Positions 36,461-47,100 of a stretch of DNA of 64,000 nt are shown in pieces (within the stretch, counting starts at the first letter, position 1; every line of letters starts with the position of its first letter). The notes beneath the pieces are model-generated. The model was not told where the DNA came from, did no database searches, and saw only the letters and a program-made list of their open reading frames with translations. This stretch comes from Sphingobacterium yanglingense. GTDB taxonomy: Bacteria; Bacteroidota; Bacteroidia; Sphingobacteriales; Sphingobacteriaceae. Made by a program: the position numbers and the translations under genes. The stretch covers positions 62,001 to 126,000 of the forward strand of contig NZ_SNYV01000015.1 in the NCBI RefSeq assembly GCF_004363245.1. Reading direction: 5' to 3'.

Positions 36461-36552
36461 CTTTTGGTTAAGAGTTAGTTAATAAACAGTGTAAAATGGG
36501 TAGAGACTAGCTCTAATATCAGTCCCGATGGCCGTCGGGACTTTTTATTTTT
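36461..36552 (+). ncRNA. Putative cis-antisense RNA between susC and fecR (DonS-like, about 90 nt)
   Basis: Plus strand, opposite the susC leader: -7 element TAGATTTG (36449-36456) with a TTG 23 bp upstream. After about 65 nt comes an intrinsic terminator (36522-36541, then T-rich). It would yield a short RNA complementary to the whole susC leader, and the promoter falls inside the first susC codons. Position, size and direction are those of the DonS-type repressor RNAs known for Bacteroides utilisation loci. The RNA itself is inferred. Confidence 0.45.
36522..36552 (+). terminator. Intrinsic terminator with T-run antisense to the susC operon
   Basis: GTCCCGA TGGCCG TCGGGAC is a perfect 7-bp GC-rich stem with a 6-nt loop followed by TTTTTATTTTT on the plus strand. 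The minus strand has no T-run after the stem, so it cannot end fecR transcription; no plus-strand protein gene ends here. Confidence 0.75.
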
Positions 36553-36619
36553 AATCGTCGTGTCAATTGTTATATCACATAGGCATGTTCTTCATTTTTT
36601 AGGTTATCATTATAAATTG

Positions 36620-37804
36620 TTAGTTTTTATCTTTTTTTAAACGAGACACAAGCACTCTCCTTTCTTTAATATCAAAAGTCAACTGTTGTGAAGCGCTAAG
36701 TATACGCAGCACCTGATCGATATTTTCTTTCTTAGGTACCATCCCACCAAATACACAATCGCTATAATCCCCCTTTTCGAAAGCGACCTCTACATCATAC
36801 CACCGCGAAAGCGTCTGCATAATCTCCCTAATATTGCTATTATCAAAACTAAACATCCCTTCTTTCCAAGCCAATAGACTTCCCAGATCTGGAATATTAT
36901 CAATCCCCAACCCTCCATGTTTCTCATTCCATAGACACATCTGCCCTGGACGTAACTCAACTTCTTGCCCACCTGCAGAAACTGCCACACGCCCTTCTAG
37001 AAGACTCGTTTTTACAATATTCTGATCAGAATAGGCATTTACATTAAAATGGGTACCTAATACTCTGATAGTCTGCTGTCTTGTCCGAACAATAAAAGGC
37101 TGCCCCTGCTTTTTAGCAACTTCAAAATAAGCTTCGCCAGTGATCTCGACACTACGGGTACTTTGATCGAATTGGGTCGGGAAGGTAATGGATGACTCTG
37201 CATTAAGCCATACTTTGGTCCCATCTGCCAATACTACGGCAAACTGACCACCTCGAGGTGTACTCAGTATACGTTGACCTGTTTCCTTTTGTGAAGCTGG
37301 TAGATCGTCTGTTTTGAAAGTCATCATACCTGCACTGTCTTTAGACAGATAACGGTCTTTAACACTGTCCCCTACTAAACTGTCTAAATCTATAACACGA
37401 CCATCTTCGAGATGAAGAATAGCCCGATCGTCTCCTGGTAATATGGCAGCGTACATGGAATCGGTCGACGTAGTGTCTGACTCCGTGTCACCTAAAACTA
37501 GCCATCCGCCTACGCATAATAACACCGCTGCGGCAGCCCCGATACTCCAATAAAGACGTTTGACCTTTCGCTTGGCAGTGTGAATACGATCATGCAATGC
37601 TACAGAAACACGAGATAGAATAACCTGTTCGCTAGCAATAGGAGCATCTTCTTCCCTCTCGAGTTCGGCTAAGAGCAAGTCACGTAAATACGTGGAGTCA
37701 TTTTCTTCCTGAAAATGATCCAACAGCTGCAGAAGCTCGCTAGACGATGCCTGTCCCGCAAGATATTTGGAAAATAATTCTTTTAGATTCGTTTCTAGTT
37801 TCAA
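36620..37804 (-). CDS. FecR-family anti-sigma factor (394 aa), probable TTG start
   Basis: The first usable codon is TTG at 37804; an in-frame stop lies a few codons upstream and the next ATG is inside the FecR domain, while AAAGGA about ten bases before the TTG serves as a ribosome site. Membrane helix about residues 85-103 (YWSIGAAAAVLLCVGGWLVL); FecR domain with VLADGTKVWLNAESSITFPT and GEAYFEVAKKQGQPFIVRT; DUF4974 end (NIREIMQTLSRWYDVEVAFE). It controls the downstream SusC operon. Its likely ECF sigma is encoded upstream but separated by an antiporter gene. Confidence 0.92.
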   Translation of the reverse strand: MKLETNLKELFSKYLAGQASSSELLQLLDHFQEENDSTYLRDLLLAELEREEDAPIASEQVILSRVSVALHDRIHTAKRKVKRLYWSIGAAAAVLLCVGGWLVLGDTESDTTSTDSMYAAILPGDDRAILHLEDGRVIDLDSLVGDSVKDRYLSKDSAGMMTFKTDDLPASQKETGQRILSTPRGGQFAVVLADGTKVWLNAESSITFPTQFDQSTRSVEITGEAYFEVAKKQGQPFIVRTRQQTIRVLGTHFNVNAYSDQNIVKTSLLEGRVAVSAGGQEVELRPGQMCLWNEKHGGLGIDNIPDLGSLLAWKEGMFSFDNSNIREIMQTLSRWYDVEVAFEKGDYSDCVFGGMVPKKENIDQVLRILSASQQLTFDIKERRVLVSRLKKDKN

Positions 37805-37900
37805 ACTGATTAGGTCCTTTTATAAGCTAATACGGGGTTGTATTAAAAAGTACCTACTCTAAATTTACTTTTTTTAAAAAAAATATTAGCGGTATACATA

Positions 37901-39511
37901 TCATCCTGTAACGCTCGACCTAGCCCGTTCCATTTCCTGCAGAATAGTTGCTGTCCAAAAATCCAACTCTAACTCTTTCTTCCGGATCATTTCCAATGAA
38001 AAGCGTCCTTTTTGATAACTGTCAGCTAATTCTTGCCGCTGATAATCGACCAGGTTTAATTCAAGTTGCAAATACGCTCCTTTTTCGGCAGTTTGCTTGG
38101 TTAACAATATGTGCTCCGCACTGCCATCAATCAGCTCTGACTCTTCGGCCTCCAGCTTAGCAACCATATTCTTGATCACGCTTTCCGTAAGATGTCCCCG
38201 TATTGGAATATTCGTCAGATAAGAAATCGATCGGTCTAATAACAATAGATTCAAAATATTGTCATCCTCTATTTTTCTGTCGACAGGTTTAAGTAAACTA
38301 ATCATTCGGGGAAGCGTGAGTCCCTGTATAAATAATGTAAAAATAATAACAATAAAAGAAACAAAGAGTATGGTACTCCGCTCCTCGATCAACACTCCCT
38401 GCCCGTCGGTAAATGGCAATGCTAAAGCTGCCGCCAACGAAACAACCCCACGCATACCTGACCAAGATAGAATAAGATATTCTTTGCCCGATTCTGCATA
38501 TATTTTTCTACTATCGCTAGATTTTCTAAATGAAAAGATAGGAAGAGCAAAAAGTACAAGCAGTCGGACCACAACAAGGATCAGAAAAATAAGAAAGCCA
38601 TAGAATACCAGAGGAACAACTTCAGGTGAAGGAATATCAGCCAGTATACCTGGCAATTGCATCCCCAGAATCAGGAAAATCAGGCCGTTCAAAATAAATA
38701 TGATAACATCCCAGATATGCCCCATCTGGATTCGGCTGGCAGCCGTAAAGATGGAAAAAGAATGCCAGGAAAGGTACATCCCCAGGATAACGACCGCCAA
38801 CACACCAGAAAAACCAAGATGCTCTGCAAGACTATAGGTCGCAAAAGGCAATAAGATAACGGCAAAGGTTTCAACATTGCTATCATGGCGGAAGAAACCG
38901 TATATTTTGAGGAATAGGAATCCAATAGCTATCCCGACAAAAACTCCTCCGACACTGATATATAGAAACTGCCATCCAGCGTCCCATAAGGAAAAAGCAC
39001 CGGTCATAACCGCTACAACAGCACATTTGTAAGCAATCAATGCGGAGGCATCATTCAATAAGCTTTCACCCTCCAAAAGAATGATCAATCTCTTGGGCAA
39101 GGGAATGCTTTTAGTAATACTGCTAGCTGCAACCGCATCGGGAGGGGATACAATTGCCCCTAGCACAAAGGCTAAGCCCCAGCCAAATCCAGGGAGTACA
39201 TGATGTACAAAAACAGCAACAATGGTTGTCGTAAGAAACACAAGCAAAAAAGCGAGGACAGAAATTTTGGGAAACTCTTTTTTAAAATCGGGAATAGAGG
39301 TATTCCAAGCCGCATCAAATAGGACGGGCGGTAGCACAACGTAAAAAATCAGCTCCGGACTGATATCTATGGTAGGTAATAATCCTGTTAGGCTCAACAG
39401 CAGACCTACTAGTACCAATAAGATAGGAAGCGCTAATTTTATGCGTTCCTTGACAGAAATAATGACGATTAAAATAATGGATACCCAGATAATTTTCTCT
39501 AACTCTTGCAT
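37901..39511 (-). CDS. CPA1-family Na+/H+ antiporter (536 aa)
   Basis: About 12 membrane segments; conserved elements include FYVVLPPVLFDAAWN, GAIVSPPDAVAASSI (the ion-site Asp) and LEGESLLNDASALIAYKCAV, then SWSGMRGVVSLAAALALPF with the usual Arg. A cytoplasmic C-terminal helical tail of about 110 residues follows. It exchanges sodium (or potassium) for protons at the inner membrane. Placed between an ECF sigma gene and fecR on the same strand, an unexpected position since the sigma and FecR genes are normally adjacent; it may be an insertion into the regulatory operon. Confidence 0.93.
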   Translation of the reverse strand: MQELEKIIWVSIILIVIISVKERIKLALPILLVLVGLLLSLTGLLPTIDISPELIFYVVLPPVLFDAAWNTSIPDFKKEFPKISVLAFLLVFLTTTIVAVFVHHVLPGFGWGLAFVLGAIVSPPDAVAASSITKSIPLPKRLIILLEGESLLNDASALIAYKCAVVAVMTGAFSLWDAGWQFLYISVGGVFVGIAIGFLFLKIYGFFRHDSNVETFAVILLPFATYSLAEHLGFSGVLAVVILGMYLSWHSFSIFTAASRIQMGHIWDVIIFILNGLIFLILGMQLPGILADIPSPEVVPLVFYGFLIFLILVVVRLLVLFALPIFSFRKSSDSRKIYAESGKEYLILSWSGMRGVVSLAAALALPFTDGQGVLIEERSTILFVSFIVIIFTLFIQGLTLPRMISLLKPVDRKIEDDNILNLLLLDRSISYLTNIPIRGHLTESVIKNMVAKLEAEESELIDGSAEHILLTKQTAEKGAYLQLELNLVDYQRQELADSYQKGRFSLEMIRKKELELDFWTATILQEMERARSSVTG

Positions 39512-39589
39512 AGTCTCCTATTTTAGACCGCAAAAGTAACTAGTCAAAACTCCCTAGATGTTGACTTAAGTCAAAAATGAAAAAATGCG

Positions 39590-40192
39590 TTATTTTAAGA
39601 GATCGAATAGCGCAAACGCGATCAAAAAAAACAGAAAAGGGAACTCTTTCTTCAAAATGCTATTCGCTTTGGTAAGGTGGTTATTAATAGTAGACTTACT
39701 GATGCCGAGCAGCTCACTGATCTCCATATAGCTTTTACCTTCTAATTTGAAGAGGATGTATACCTGTCTGCATTGGGGAGGTAGCTTATCGATAGCATCC
39801 ATCAAGCGTTCCTCTGTCTGCTTGAAAATGATATCTTCTTCGATATGCCCATACAACTCTGAATAATTACGCACAAACTCAGCACGATACCGCTCATCAA
39901 TACTTTGCTTCCTAAAATAATCGTATACTAAGTTTTGGGCTATTTTGAATAGATAGCCTTTAAAAGACTGATCGACATTGATCTGTTCCCTTTTCTCCCA
40001 GACCCGAAAAAACAAATCCTGTAAGAGCTCCTCTGCAGTATCTGTCTGTCCGAGCAGACGGATCAGCCGTCCTAATATCCGAGGACTGTATTCGGTATAG
40101 AGCGCATCAAATGCAGCGTAATCTCCCCTCTTCAAAAGCAATAATTGCTCTCGCTCCTCCATATCGCTACTAAAACTATTCCTCCTGAACAT
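39590..40192 (-). CDS. ECF sigma factor (about 200 aa)
   Basis: The longest frame begins with GTG at 40237; the ATG at 40192 is preferred because GGAGGT sits 3 bases before it. A third option, ATG 40162 (MEEREQLLLLKRGDYAAFDA), gives the usual ECF length. Region 2: AFDALYTEYSPRILGRLIRL, LLQDLFFRVWEKR, FKGYLFKIAQNLVYDYFRKQ. Region 4: IDKLPPQCRQVYILFKLEGK with SYMEISELLGISKSTINNHL. C-terminal hydrophobic tail as in FecI-like factors. It probably serves the FecR/SusC locus downstream, beyond the antiporter gene. Confidence 0.9.
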   Translation of the reverse strand: MFRRNSFSSDMEEREQLLLLKRGDYAAFDALYTEYSPRILGRLIRLLGQTDTAEELLQDLFFRVWEKREQINVDQSFKGYLFKIAQNLVYDYFRKQSIDERYRAEFVRNYSELYGHIEEDIIFKQTEERLMDAIDKLPPQCRQVYILFKLEGKSYMEISELLGISKSTINNHLTKANSILKKEFPFLFFLIAFALFDLLK

Positions 40193-40251
40193 GTGACCTC
40201 CACTATTTTTCTCGCCTCGTATTGTCTCTACCGACACAACCGATTGGGGGT

Positions 40252-40259
40252 CAAATATA
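40252..40259 (-). promoter_or_regulatory. -7 element of the ECF sigma gene promoter
   Basis: Minus strand TATATTTG, a perfect TAnnTTTG, with a TTG 20 bp upstream as -33. It lies 60 bp before the preferred sigma start and is of the housekeeping type, so the sigma gene is not under its own control here. Confidence 0.6.
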
Positions 40260-40327
40260 AATCATATTCAAAAACAATACAAGTCAATTATCGCCTAGGT
40301 TAAATCGTCTCTTATTTAGCTACTGCT

Positions 40328-41473
40328 TCATTGTAGCCGATCCGGAAACTGATCTACTTTTTCGATACTCAACTGTTGCATCAGTTGATAAAGTTGAGCT
40401 TTGAACAAGTTAATCGTATGGCTACCTCCTAATTCTCCTAATGCCCCTACACCGTACATAAACGGTCTTCCCATGAAATTGAATGCAGAACCTACAGCAT
40501 GAGCTCTCCCTAAATCTACTCCCGAGCGGATACCACCATCCAACATAATCGTCATCTGCTGTTTGTACCGTTCTTTGGCCGTCAGGCGCATCAATGAATA
40601 GATGGAAGATTCTGCTGCATCTAATTGTCTCCCTCCATGATTGGATACAATAACTCCGTCGACGCCAATATGCAATGCGTCTTCCATATCTTCTTCCGTA
40701 GCAATACCTTTCAATACGAGTGGTCCTTTCCAGATATCGCGGATTGCCTTGATTTTATCAACGGTAACTTTCCCTGTAAACGTGCGGTTCATAAACTGAC
40801 CAAGCTGTGCGAGATCGAGTCCCTTTTCCATATAAGGCTTTAGGGTAGCAAATGAAGGAATACCATACTGCAAAGTTTTTATCCCCCAAGTCGGACAACG
40901 CATCGCCTGTAATATCGTAGAAGGTGTTAGCTTTGGAGGCATAGATAGCCCACTTTTTATCTCTCGGTAACGGAGTCCAAATGAAGGAACATCGACCAAT
41001 ACAACCAGTACTGGACATTCGACATCTTTTAACCGCTGTAAAATATCATCACGCAAACGGTTTTCTGTAGGATGATATAATTGAAACCAGGCTTTACCCT
41101 CCGAAACTTTCGCTATCCTTTCAATACTCGCTGTAGACACCGTACTGAGAATATAAGGGACATCCTGCGCTGCGGCAGAGCGCGCAAGTATCTCCGGAGC
41201 ATTGGGCCACATAAGCCCCTGTAAACCGATAGGTGATATTCCGAAAGGAGCACTATACTTCTTTCCGAAAAGCTCTACAGACATATCTATCGCACCTACT
41301 TCCTGTAGATACCGGGGCTTTAGAAAAATAGAGTCAAAATCATTCTCGTTACGAAGCAGGTTCAATTCTTCGTTACAGCCCCCCTCCAGATAGTCAAACG
41401 CAAATTTAGGTATACGGGATTTAGCTTTTTTCTTCAGGTCTGTAATGGAAGGATATTTTGGATTGTATAACAT
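40328..41473 (-). CDS. FMN-dependent alpha-hydroxy-acid oxidase/dehydrogenase (381 aa)
   Basis: Oxidises a 2-hydroxy acid (lactate-like) to the 2-oxo acid. TIM barrel with the family marks: FAFDYLEGGCNEE near residue 23 (substrate Tyr), PFGISPIGLQGLMWPNAPEI, FQLYHP, GPLVLKGIATEEDMEDALHI (Lys for FMN), SNHGGRQLD (catalytic His and substrate Arg) and LDGGIRSGVDLGRAHAVGS. Length is typical. It stands alone, upstream of the ECF sigma gene with 90 bp between and upstream of its own 3' neighbour promoter, so it is probably a separate transcript. The exact acid and electron acceptor cannot be told. Confidence 0.9.
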   Translation of the reverse strand: MLYNPKYPSITDLKKKAKSRIPKFAFDYLEGGCNEELNLLRNENDFDSIFLKPRYLQEVGAIDMSVELFGKKYSAPFGISPIGLQGLMWPNAPEILARSAAAQDVPYILSTVSTASIERIAKVSEGKAWFQLYHPTENRLRDDILQRLKDVECPVLVVLVDVPSFGLRYREIKSGLSMPPKLTPSTILQAMRCPTWGIKTLQYGIPSFATLKPYMEKGLDLAQLGQFMNRTFTGKVTVDKIKAIRDIWKGPLVLKGIATEEDMEDALHIGVDGVIVSNHGGRQLDAAESSIYSLMRLTAKERYKQQMTIMLDGGIRSGVDLGRAHAVGSAFNFMGRPFMYGVGALGELGGSHTINLFKAQLYQLMQQLSIEKVDQFPDRLQ

Positions 41474-41563
41474 ATTGGTCTAATAACAAATTGAAAAATA
41501 AAACTACTCTGTTTTTCGATTTGCCTATAACAGAATATTACCCAATCGATACACTTTATTAAC

Positions 41564-41591
41564 ACACAAGGAGCTTCTCAGCCCCTCGTGT
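41564..41591 (-). terminator. Hairpin after copZ
   Basis: On the minus strand ACACGAGGGGCT GAGA AGCTCCTTGTGT forms a 12-bp stem (two G-U pairs) with a GAGA loop, starting 10 bp after the copZ stop, followed by GTTAATAAAG. The T-run is short, but position and stem support a terminator for copA-copZ. Confidence 0.6.
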
Positions 41592-41600
41592 ATTTTATTA

Positions 41601-41816
41601 TTAAATCTGCTCGATGTTGAACCCAGCTTGTTTGACAAGCTCGGCCACTTTCTCGGCACTGAGACTGTCTGTACTTACTGTAAGTACCTTATCCTTGTTG
41701 GCGGTATCCACCTCCCAAGATGTGATGCCTTCTACATTATCGAGATGTGGTGTCACCTTTGTAACACAGCCGCCACAGTTGATATTGGTTTTAAATTGAA
41801 ATTTTTGAGTTTCCAT
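41601..41816 (-). CDS. copZ: CopZ-like heavy-metal-associated (HMA) copper chaperone (71 aa)
   Basis: One HMA domain with the metal site INCGGC (Cys14 and Cys17) in the context FQFKTNINCGGCVTKVTPHL, then VEGITSWEVDTANK and the beta-alpha-beta end. It binds Cu(I) and hands it to the copper ATPase encoded 36 bp upstream in the same direction. The site NCGGC replaces the usual MxCxxC methionine by asparagine-cysteine context, which is common in Bacteroidetes copies. Confidence 0.88.
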   Translation of the reverse strand: METQKFQFKTNINCGGCVTKVTPHLDNVEGITSWEVDTANKDKVLTVSTDSLSAEKVAELVKQAGFNIEQI

Positions 41817-41852
41817 TGTATTATTGATTTATGAGTATTTAAATAATTATGT

Positions 41853-44072
41853 TTATTTTTTGAGTTTAAGTCTTAAACTATTACTGACTACACTGACACT
41901 ACTCAGTGCCATTGCTGCTCCTGCAATCATTGGATTCAACAGAAACCCATTGACTGGATAGAGTAACCCTGCTGCCAAAGGAATACCGATCAGGTTGTAG
42001 ATAAAGGCCCAGAACAAATTCTGCTTGATTGTTGCCACAGTCTGTTTGGATATTTTTATTGCCTGAGGAATTTTCAGTAAATCGGATGAAATAATAGTCA
42101 TCTTAGCTACGTCCATAGCAATATCCGATCCTTTGCCCATTGCAATACTGACGTCTGCCGTAGCAAGCGCACTACTGTCATTGATACCATCGCCTACCAT
42201 CGCTACAACATGCCCCTGAGCCTGCAACTCTTTGACAAAATCGGCTTTCTGATGTGGCAGCACCTCTGCCCGGTAATCCGTAATCCCGGTTTGTGCTGCA
42301 ATCGCAGATGCTGTAGAATGATTATCTCCGGTCAACATATAGACAGAAATACCTTTCTGCTGGAGTTCTTTTATCGCTTTTCTCGAAGTGTCTTTGACCT
42401 TGTCCGCAATAGCCATGATTCCTAAAACGGCCTGATCGCTGGCAAACCAGATTACGGTCTGTGCTTGAGCAGCCCAAGTATTGGCCAATGCGGATACTTC
42501 CTTAGGAATAGCTATAGCATAAGTAGCCAACAAAGCTGAATTGCCCACGAGATACTTCTGCCCATCCAGAACCGCTTCTACACCTTTGCCCGTAATACTC
42601 TCAAAACTAGCTAGAGGTATAGACGTATAACCTTCCAAATGATTCACTACGGCATCGGCCAATGGATGTTCGGATTTCCGCTCGATAGAAAAAAGAACTT
42701 GCTTGACCGCTGCACTTCCTTCTTTCCAATATTCTGAAACGACCTTAGGTTTTCCCTCGGTAATAGTACCTGTTTTATCTAGAACTACCGCAGTAATATT
42801 TTTGGACAATTGTAGGCTTTCGGCATCCTTAATCAATATACCACTTTCAGCAGCTTTTCCCACACCGACCATAATAGCCGTTGGTGTAGCTAGTCCAAGC
42901 GCGCACGGACAGGCAATAACCAGTACAGTGACTGCGGAGATAAGCCCCATTACCCAGGCATTGTCGCCTCCCAATAGTCCCCAGAGTATAGCCGTAATGA
43001 CTGCAATTCCAATTACGACAGGTACAAATACTGCAGCAATCTTATCCACGAGCTTCTGAACCGGGGCTTTAGACCCCTGTGCATCCTGTACCATACGGAT
43101 AATCTGTGCCAACATGGTGTCCTTTCCAACTTTATCCGCTTTAAACTGAAAACTCCCCTTCTGATTGATTGTCCCTGCATACACCCGGTCACCTTGTTTC
43201 TTTTCCACTGGTATAGGCTCTCCGCTGAGCATACTCTCGTCGACATAGGAGCCTCCCCCATCGACACGCCCGTCGACAGCGATCTTTTCACCGGGCTTTA
43301 CCAATACGGTATCACCTACCGCCAACTGTTCAATAGGAATAAGCTGTTCCTCGCCATTAGGTAGAATGACCAATACCGTTTTGGGCTGTAGCCCCATAAG
43401 CTTTTTAATAGCGGAAGAGGTATTGCCTTTTGCCTTTTCCTCCAATAACCTCCCTAACAGGATAAACGCAATAATAACGGCTGCTGCTTCGAAGTATACG
43501 TGTGCCTCAACACCTCTTCTGGTCAAGAAGTCCATCGCGACCATATTGAAAAGACTAAACACATAAGCGATACCTGTGCTCAGCGCAACTAAAGTGTCCA
43601 TATTAGCTTTTTTGTGCTGCAGCTGTTTCCAGGCATTGACAAAGAAATCTTTGCCAAACCACAATACCACTGGCGTGGAAAACACCAACATAATCTCATT
43701 GGCGTATGGCATATGCATAAAGAACATCCCGATAATGACTACAGGCAGAGAGAGTACGATAGCGCCTATTGTCTTACGTTTGAGCTCGGCATATTTCTTC
43801 TCATGGATTTCCTCCAGAACCTCCTGCTGTTTTTCTTCCTCTGCGATCAGTATATCAAATCCGATCTCCTGAAGAGCTTGCTGCAATCTTGTTGGATCGT
43901 CTTGCCCTTCCGCAAAATTGACCGTAACAGTGGCTGTAGCAAAATTGACGGAGGCATCTATGATTCCATCCACTGTCTGCGCCATGCTCTCTACGCTCGA
44001 GGCACAGCTCGCGCAGCTCATGTTCAGTACCGGGAAGGATTTCTTTATTTGTTTTGATTCTATTACTTCCAT
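41853..44072 (-). CDS. copA: Cu(I)-exporting P1B-type ATPase (739 aa)
   Basis: One N-terminal HMA domain with CASC ([20 protein letters not shown], Cys near 20 and 23); eight membrane segments; actuator loop with SGEP; CPC motif in [20 protein letters not shown] near residue 390; phosphorylation site DKTGT near 432; hinge [21 protein letters not shown]-terminal membrane pair with [15 protein letters not shown] and NSLRLK. Exports copper from the cytoplasm. In operon with the copZ-like chaperone. No copper-responsive regulator gene is next to it. Confidence 0.95.
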   Translation of the reverse strand: MEVIESKQIKKSFPVLNMSCASCASSVESMAQTVDGIIDASVNFATATVTVNFAEGQDDPTRLQQALQEIGFDILIAEEEKQQEVLEEIHEKKYAELKRKTIGAIVLSLPVVIIGMFFMHMPYANEIMLVFSTPVVLWFGKDFFVNAWKQLQHKKANMDTLVALSTGIAYVFSLFNMVAMDFLTRRGVEAHVYFEAAAVIIAFILLGRLLEEKAKGNTSSAIKKLMGLQPKTVLVILPNGEEQLIPIEQLAVGDTVLVKPGEKIAVDGRVDGGGSYVDESMLSGEPIPVEKKQGDRVYAGTINQKGSFQFKADKVGKDTMLAQIIRMVQDAQGSKAPVQKLVDKIAAVFVPVVIGIAVITAILWGLLGGDNAWVMGLISAVTVLVIACPCALGLATPTAIMVGVGKAAESGILIKDAESLQLSKNITAVVLDKTGTITEGKPKVVSEYWKEGSAAVKQVLFSIERKSEHPLADAVVNHLEGYTSIPLASFESITGKGVEAVLDGQKYLVGNSALLATYAIAIPKEVSALANTWAAQAQTVIWFASDQAVLGIMAIADKVKDTSRKAIKELQQKGISVYMLTGDNHSTASAIAAQTGITDYRAEVLPHQKADFVKELQAQGHVVAMVGDGINDSSALATADVSIAMGKGSDIAMDVAKMTIISSDLLKIPQAIKISKQTVATIKQNLFWAFIYNLIGIPLAAGLLYPVNGFLLNPMIAGAAMALSSVSVVSNSLRLKLKK

Positions 44073-44154
44073 AATCTTCTAAGTGAATTAATAATACAAA
44101 AGTGGACAATCGCTGCCCCATTATATTATAGTATTTGGGAAATGTGTTATAGAA

Positions 44155-47100
44155 TTACGAAGAAGCCAGGGCTAACAGGTCTTCTTTGGAAAGACTATTG
44201 AACCAGTTTGCATCTGTACCGACAAGATCGCTGGCCAGCTTCTGTTTCCGCTGTTTGAGGTCTATGATCTTTTCTTCAATGGTATTGGTACAGATTAAAC
44301 GTACAGCGGTCACTTTTTTGTCCTGCCCAATACGATAGCTCCTATCTATGGCTTGATTTTCTACTGCTGGATTCCACCAGGGATCGACCAGATATACATA
44401 ATCAGCTTCAGTGAGATTCAACCCTAATCCTCCGGCTTTTAAACTGATCAGGAACACACGGACGGATTCATTTTCCTGAAAATCTGCAACGATAGACTTG
44501 CGGTTTTTCGATTGTCCTGTTAGGTAGGAATAAGCTATCTGCTGGCGATCTAACCGTTCTTTAATCAGATCTAACATCCCTACAAACTGGGAGAACACCA
44601 AAATCTTGTGGCCCTTCATTTTATCCATTATCTGCTCTAAGAGCACATCTATTTTGACACTATTCGCAGCAGAATATCCATTCTGTAATAGTGCTGGAGA
44701 ATTGCACACCTGCCGAAGCCGGGTTAGCGATGCCAAAACATGCAGACGGTCTTGGTCCAACAGCTCAGCGTCGGTACCGTTGATATAGTTTCGAACTTCC
44801 TCTTCGTAAGCAGCGTATATAGTGCGTTGCTCTTCGTTCATATCACAATAAATGACCGATTCGGTTTTCTCTGGTAGCTCGTGCACGACCTGTCGTTTAG
44901 TACGTCGTAATATAAAAGGAGCGATTTTTTCTTCAAGTTCTAGCGCACGCTGCTTAAACTCAAACTGATCAATGGGAATAGCATAGGTATCTTTAAAAAA
45001 CTGTTTATTGCCCAATAATCCGGGGCAGGCAAAGGAGAATAGTCCGTAAATATCAAAGGTGCTATTCTCGACAGGTGTGCCGGTCATCACTATCCTATTC
45101 GTTGACTTTAAAACACAGACAGTCTTATAGCGCTCCGAATTTGGATTTTTTATTAATTGCGCCTCGTCGAGAAAGACATAACTAAAAGATTGATCTCTGA
45201 AAAAACCAATATCTGAAGATAAAACGCCATAACTGACTAGAATAACATCGTAGTTGGTAAGCTGTTCTACCTTTTTCGAGCGGGGCATCCCGTTATAATT
45301 AAGGACACGCAGGTCTGGAGCAAAACGTGTAAGCTCGTCTTCCCAATTGAACAGCAAAGAGGTCGGGAGAACGATAAGGTGAGGATGCTCACCTGCCTTT
45401 TCCTTAAGATACAGTAAAAATGCGATTACTTGAACAGTCTTGCCCAGCCCCATATCGTCTGCCAGACAACCTCCAAACTTAAACCTGTCCAAGAAACATA
45501 ACCAGCTAAAGCCTTCTTGCTGATAATCTCTCAAAACAGTCTGCAATCCTCTAGGGGATTCTACTTTTGGGACCGCGGCTGCTTCTAGAAAATCTTGCCG
45601 GAGAATAGTCAGTTCCTCCCGTACTTCGGTGGACAACACATCGCTTTCAAAATGCGATTCGACTTCTGAAAAGCGAATTTTGGGTATATGCAACAGTTCT
45701 TTCTCGAGCTGAGCCATACTAAAATATTTGCTTATTTTGTTCATCCACTCATCGGGCAATACCCCTAAGGTGCCATCGTCTAATGTAACGAATCTACTTT
45801 TATTGCGAAAAGCCCGTTGGATCTGTCGCATCCGGGCTACCTGCCCTCCAAAATTGACTTTGACATGCACATTGAACCAATCCTTTCCACTGTTTATTTT
45901 GATATCGACTTTGGCTGTGTAAGGATTAATTCCTGTTCCACCTAGTTCCTGAAAGCCAAGTATAGTGATTCCTGCCTGACGCCAGGCCTCAAACGCGGAG
46001 AGAAACCACGAATCATCAAAAAACTTATCCTTGTGTAGATAAAAATACTGGGCATAGTGCAGTTGCTCTTCAAAATCGGGATGTTGGCTCAATATAGCTG
46101 CCGTAAAACGGTCTTCATATACAGTATCTCTATTTCCCTTGAACCTATTGCCTGCAGCATCTACGATGTACAATTGCTTGCGCGAATAGACAGGCAGTTC
46201 GGAATCGCCATAACGAACGACAGGGGTAAGCGAGATAAATGTCCCTTCTTTCTGTAAATAGAGTAGACACTCCCGCTCCGAGTTAGTCCCTGCAATCTGG
46301 GCTGGACTGGCTTTATGGATATACGCGTATTCGACATCTACATAGCCCTCTATAGGAGTTAAAAACTGTGCATCAAAAGCATCGTACTTTGAACTATGTA
46401 CAAGCAAGGTCTCATTATTACTTTTTAGAAACTGTATGACCCGCAAAAGATCCGGGTCCGGTACATAGATATATTGCTGCTTGAAAAAGATGAAATAATC
46501 GTTCTTTAGTACCAGCTCGGAAATAGGCACTAGCGTATCTAAAATAGATAGAGCGCTATTTATCTCATAAAAAGGTTCTTTTTTAAAGACTTTTAATTTT
46601 AATTCAGGCTTGACAATTGCTAGTTTCACAGGAAACAGACTTTTTGCGACAATACTCTCCGATCTTGATCGGTCGTGATAATAAACATCCAATTTCATAG
46701 GATTGGATGCAATAATCTTCAGTGCCAATATTTCGGTATCATTAGCTTCGCTCTCAAATCTGTTTTGATAACTAAGCAGCGCTGTCAAAAAACGCACCGT
46801 ATCGGCAGTATTCTCCTGCAATAACTGTCGCGCAAGGTCAACGGGAGTTAATGGGTTTTTCAGTTTTCCCTGTTGGGTAAGTTCCACCTCAAATAGTAAA
46901 AAATTGGTCTGCTCGTAAAACCGATGCTTGCTCAACACGAGTATCCATTTCTTGATATCACTTAGTTCTGCCAGTTCAGGCAATGTAGACTTACTTCGTT
47001 CAAAAGAAGATTGTTTTAGAAAAGCCTGATCGACGCGAAACAGTTCTCTTTGCTTGCTAAAGATAACGGCCTTACCCTCTTCAAACTGCAGCTGGAAATA

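Noticed and set aside
43614..44057. 147-codon plus-strand frame opposite copA
   Set aside because: Mirror frame of a well-supported gene with no signals of its own.
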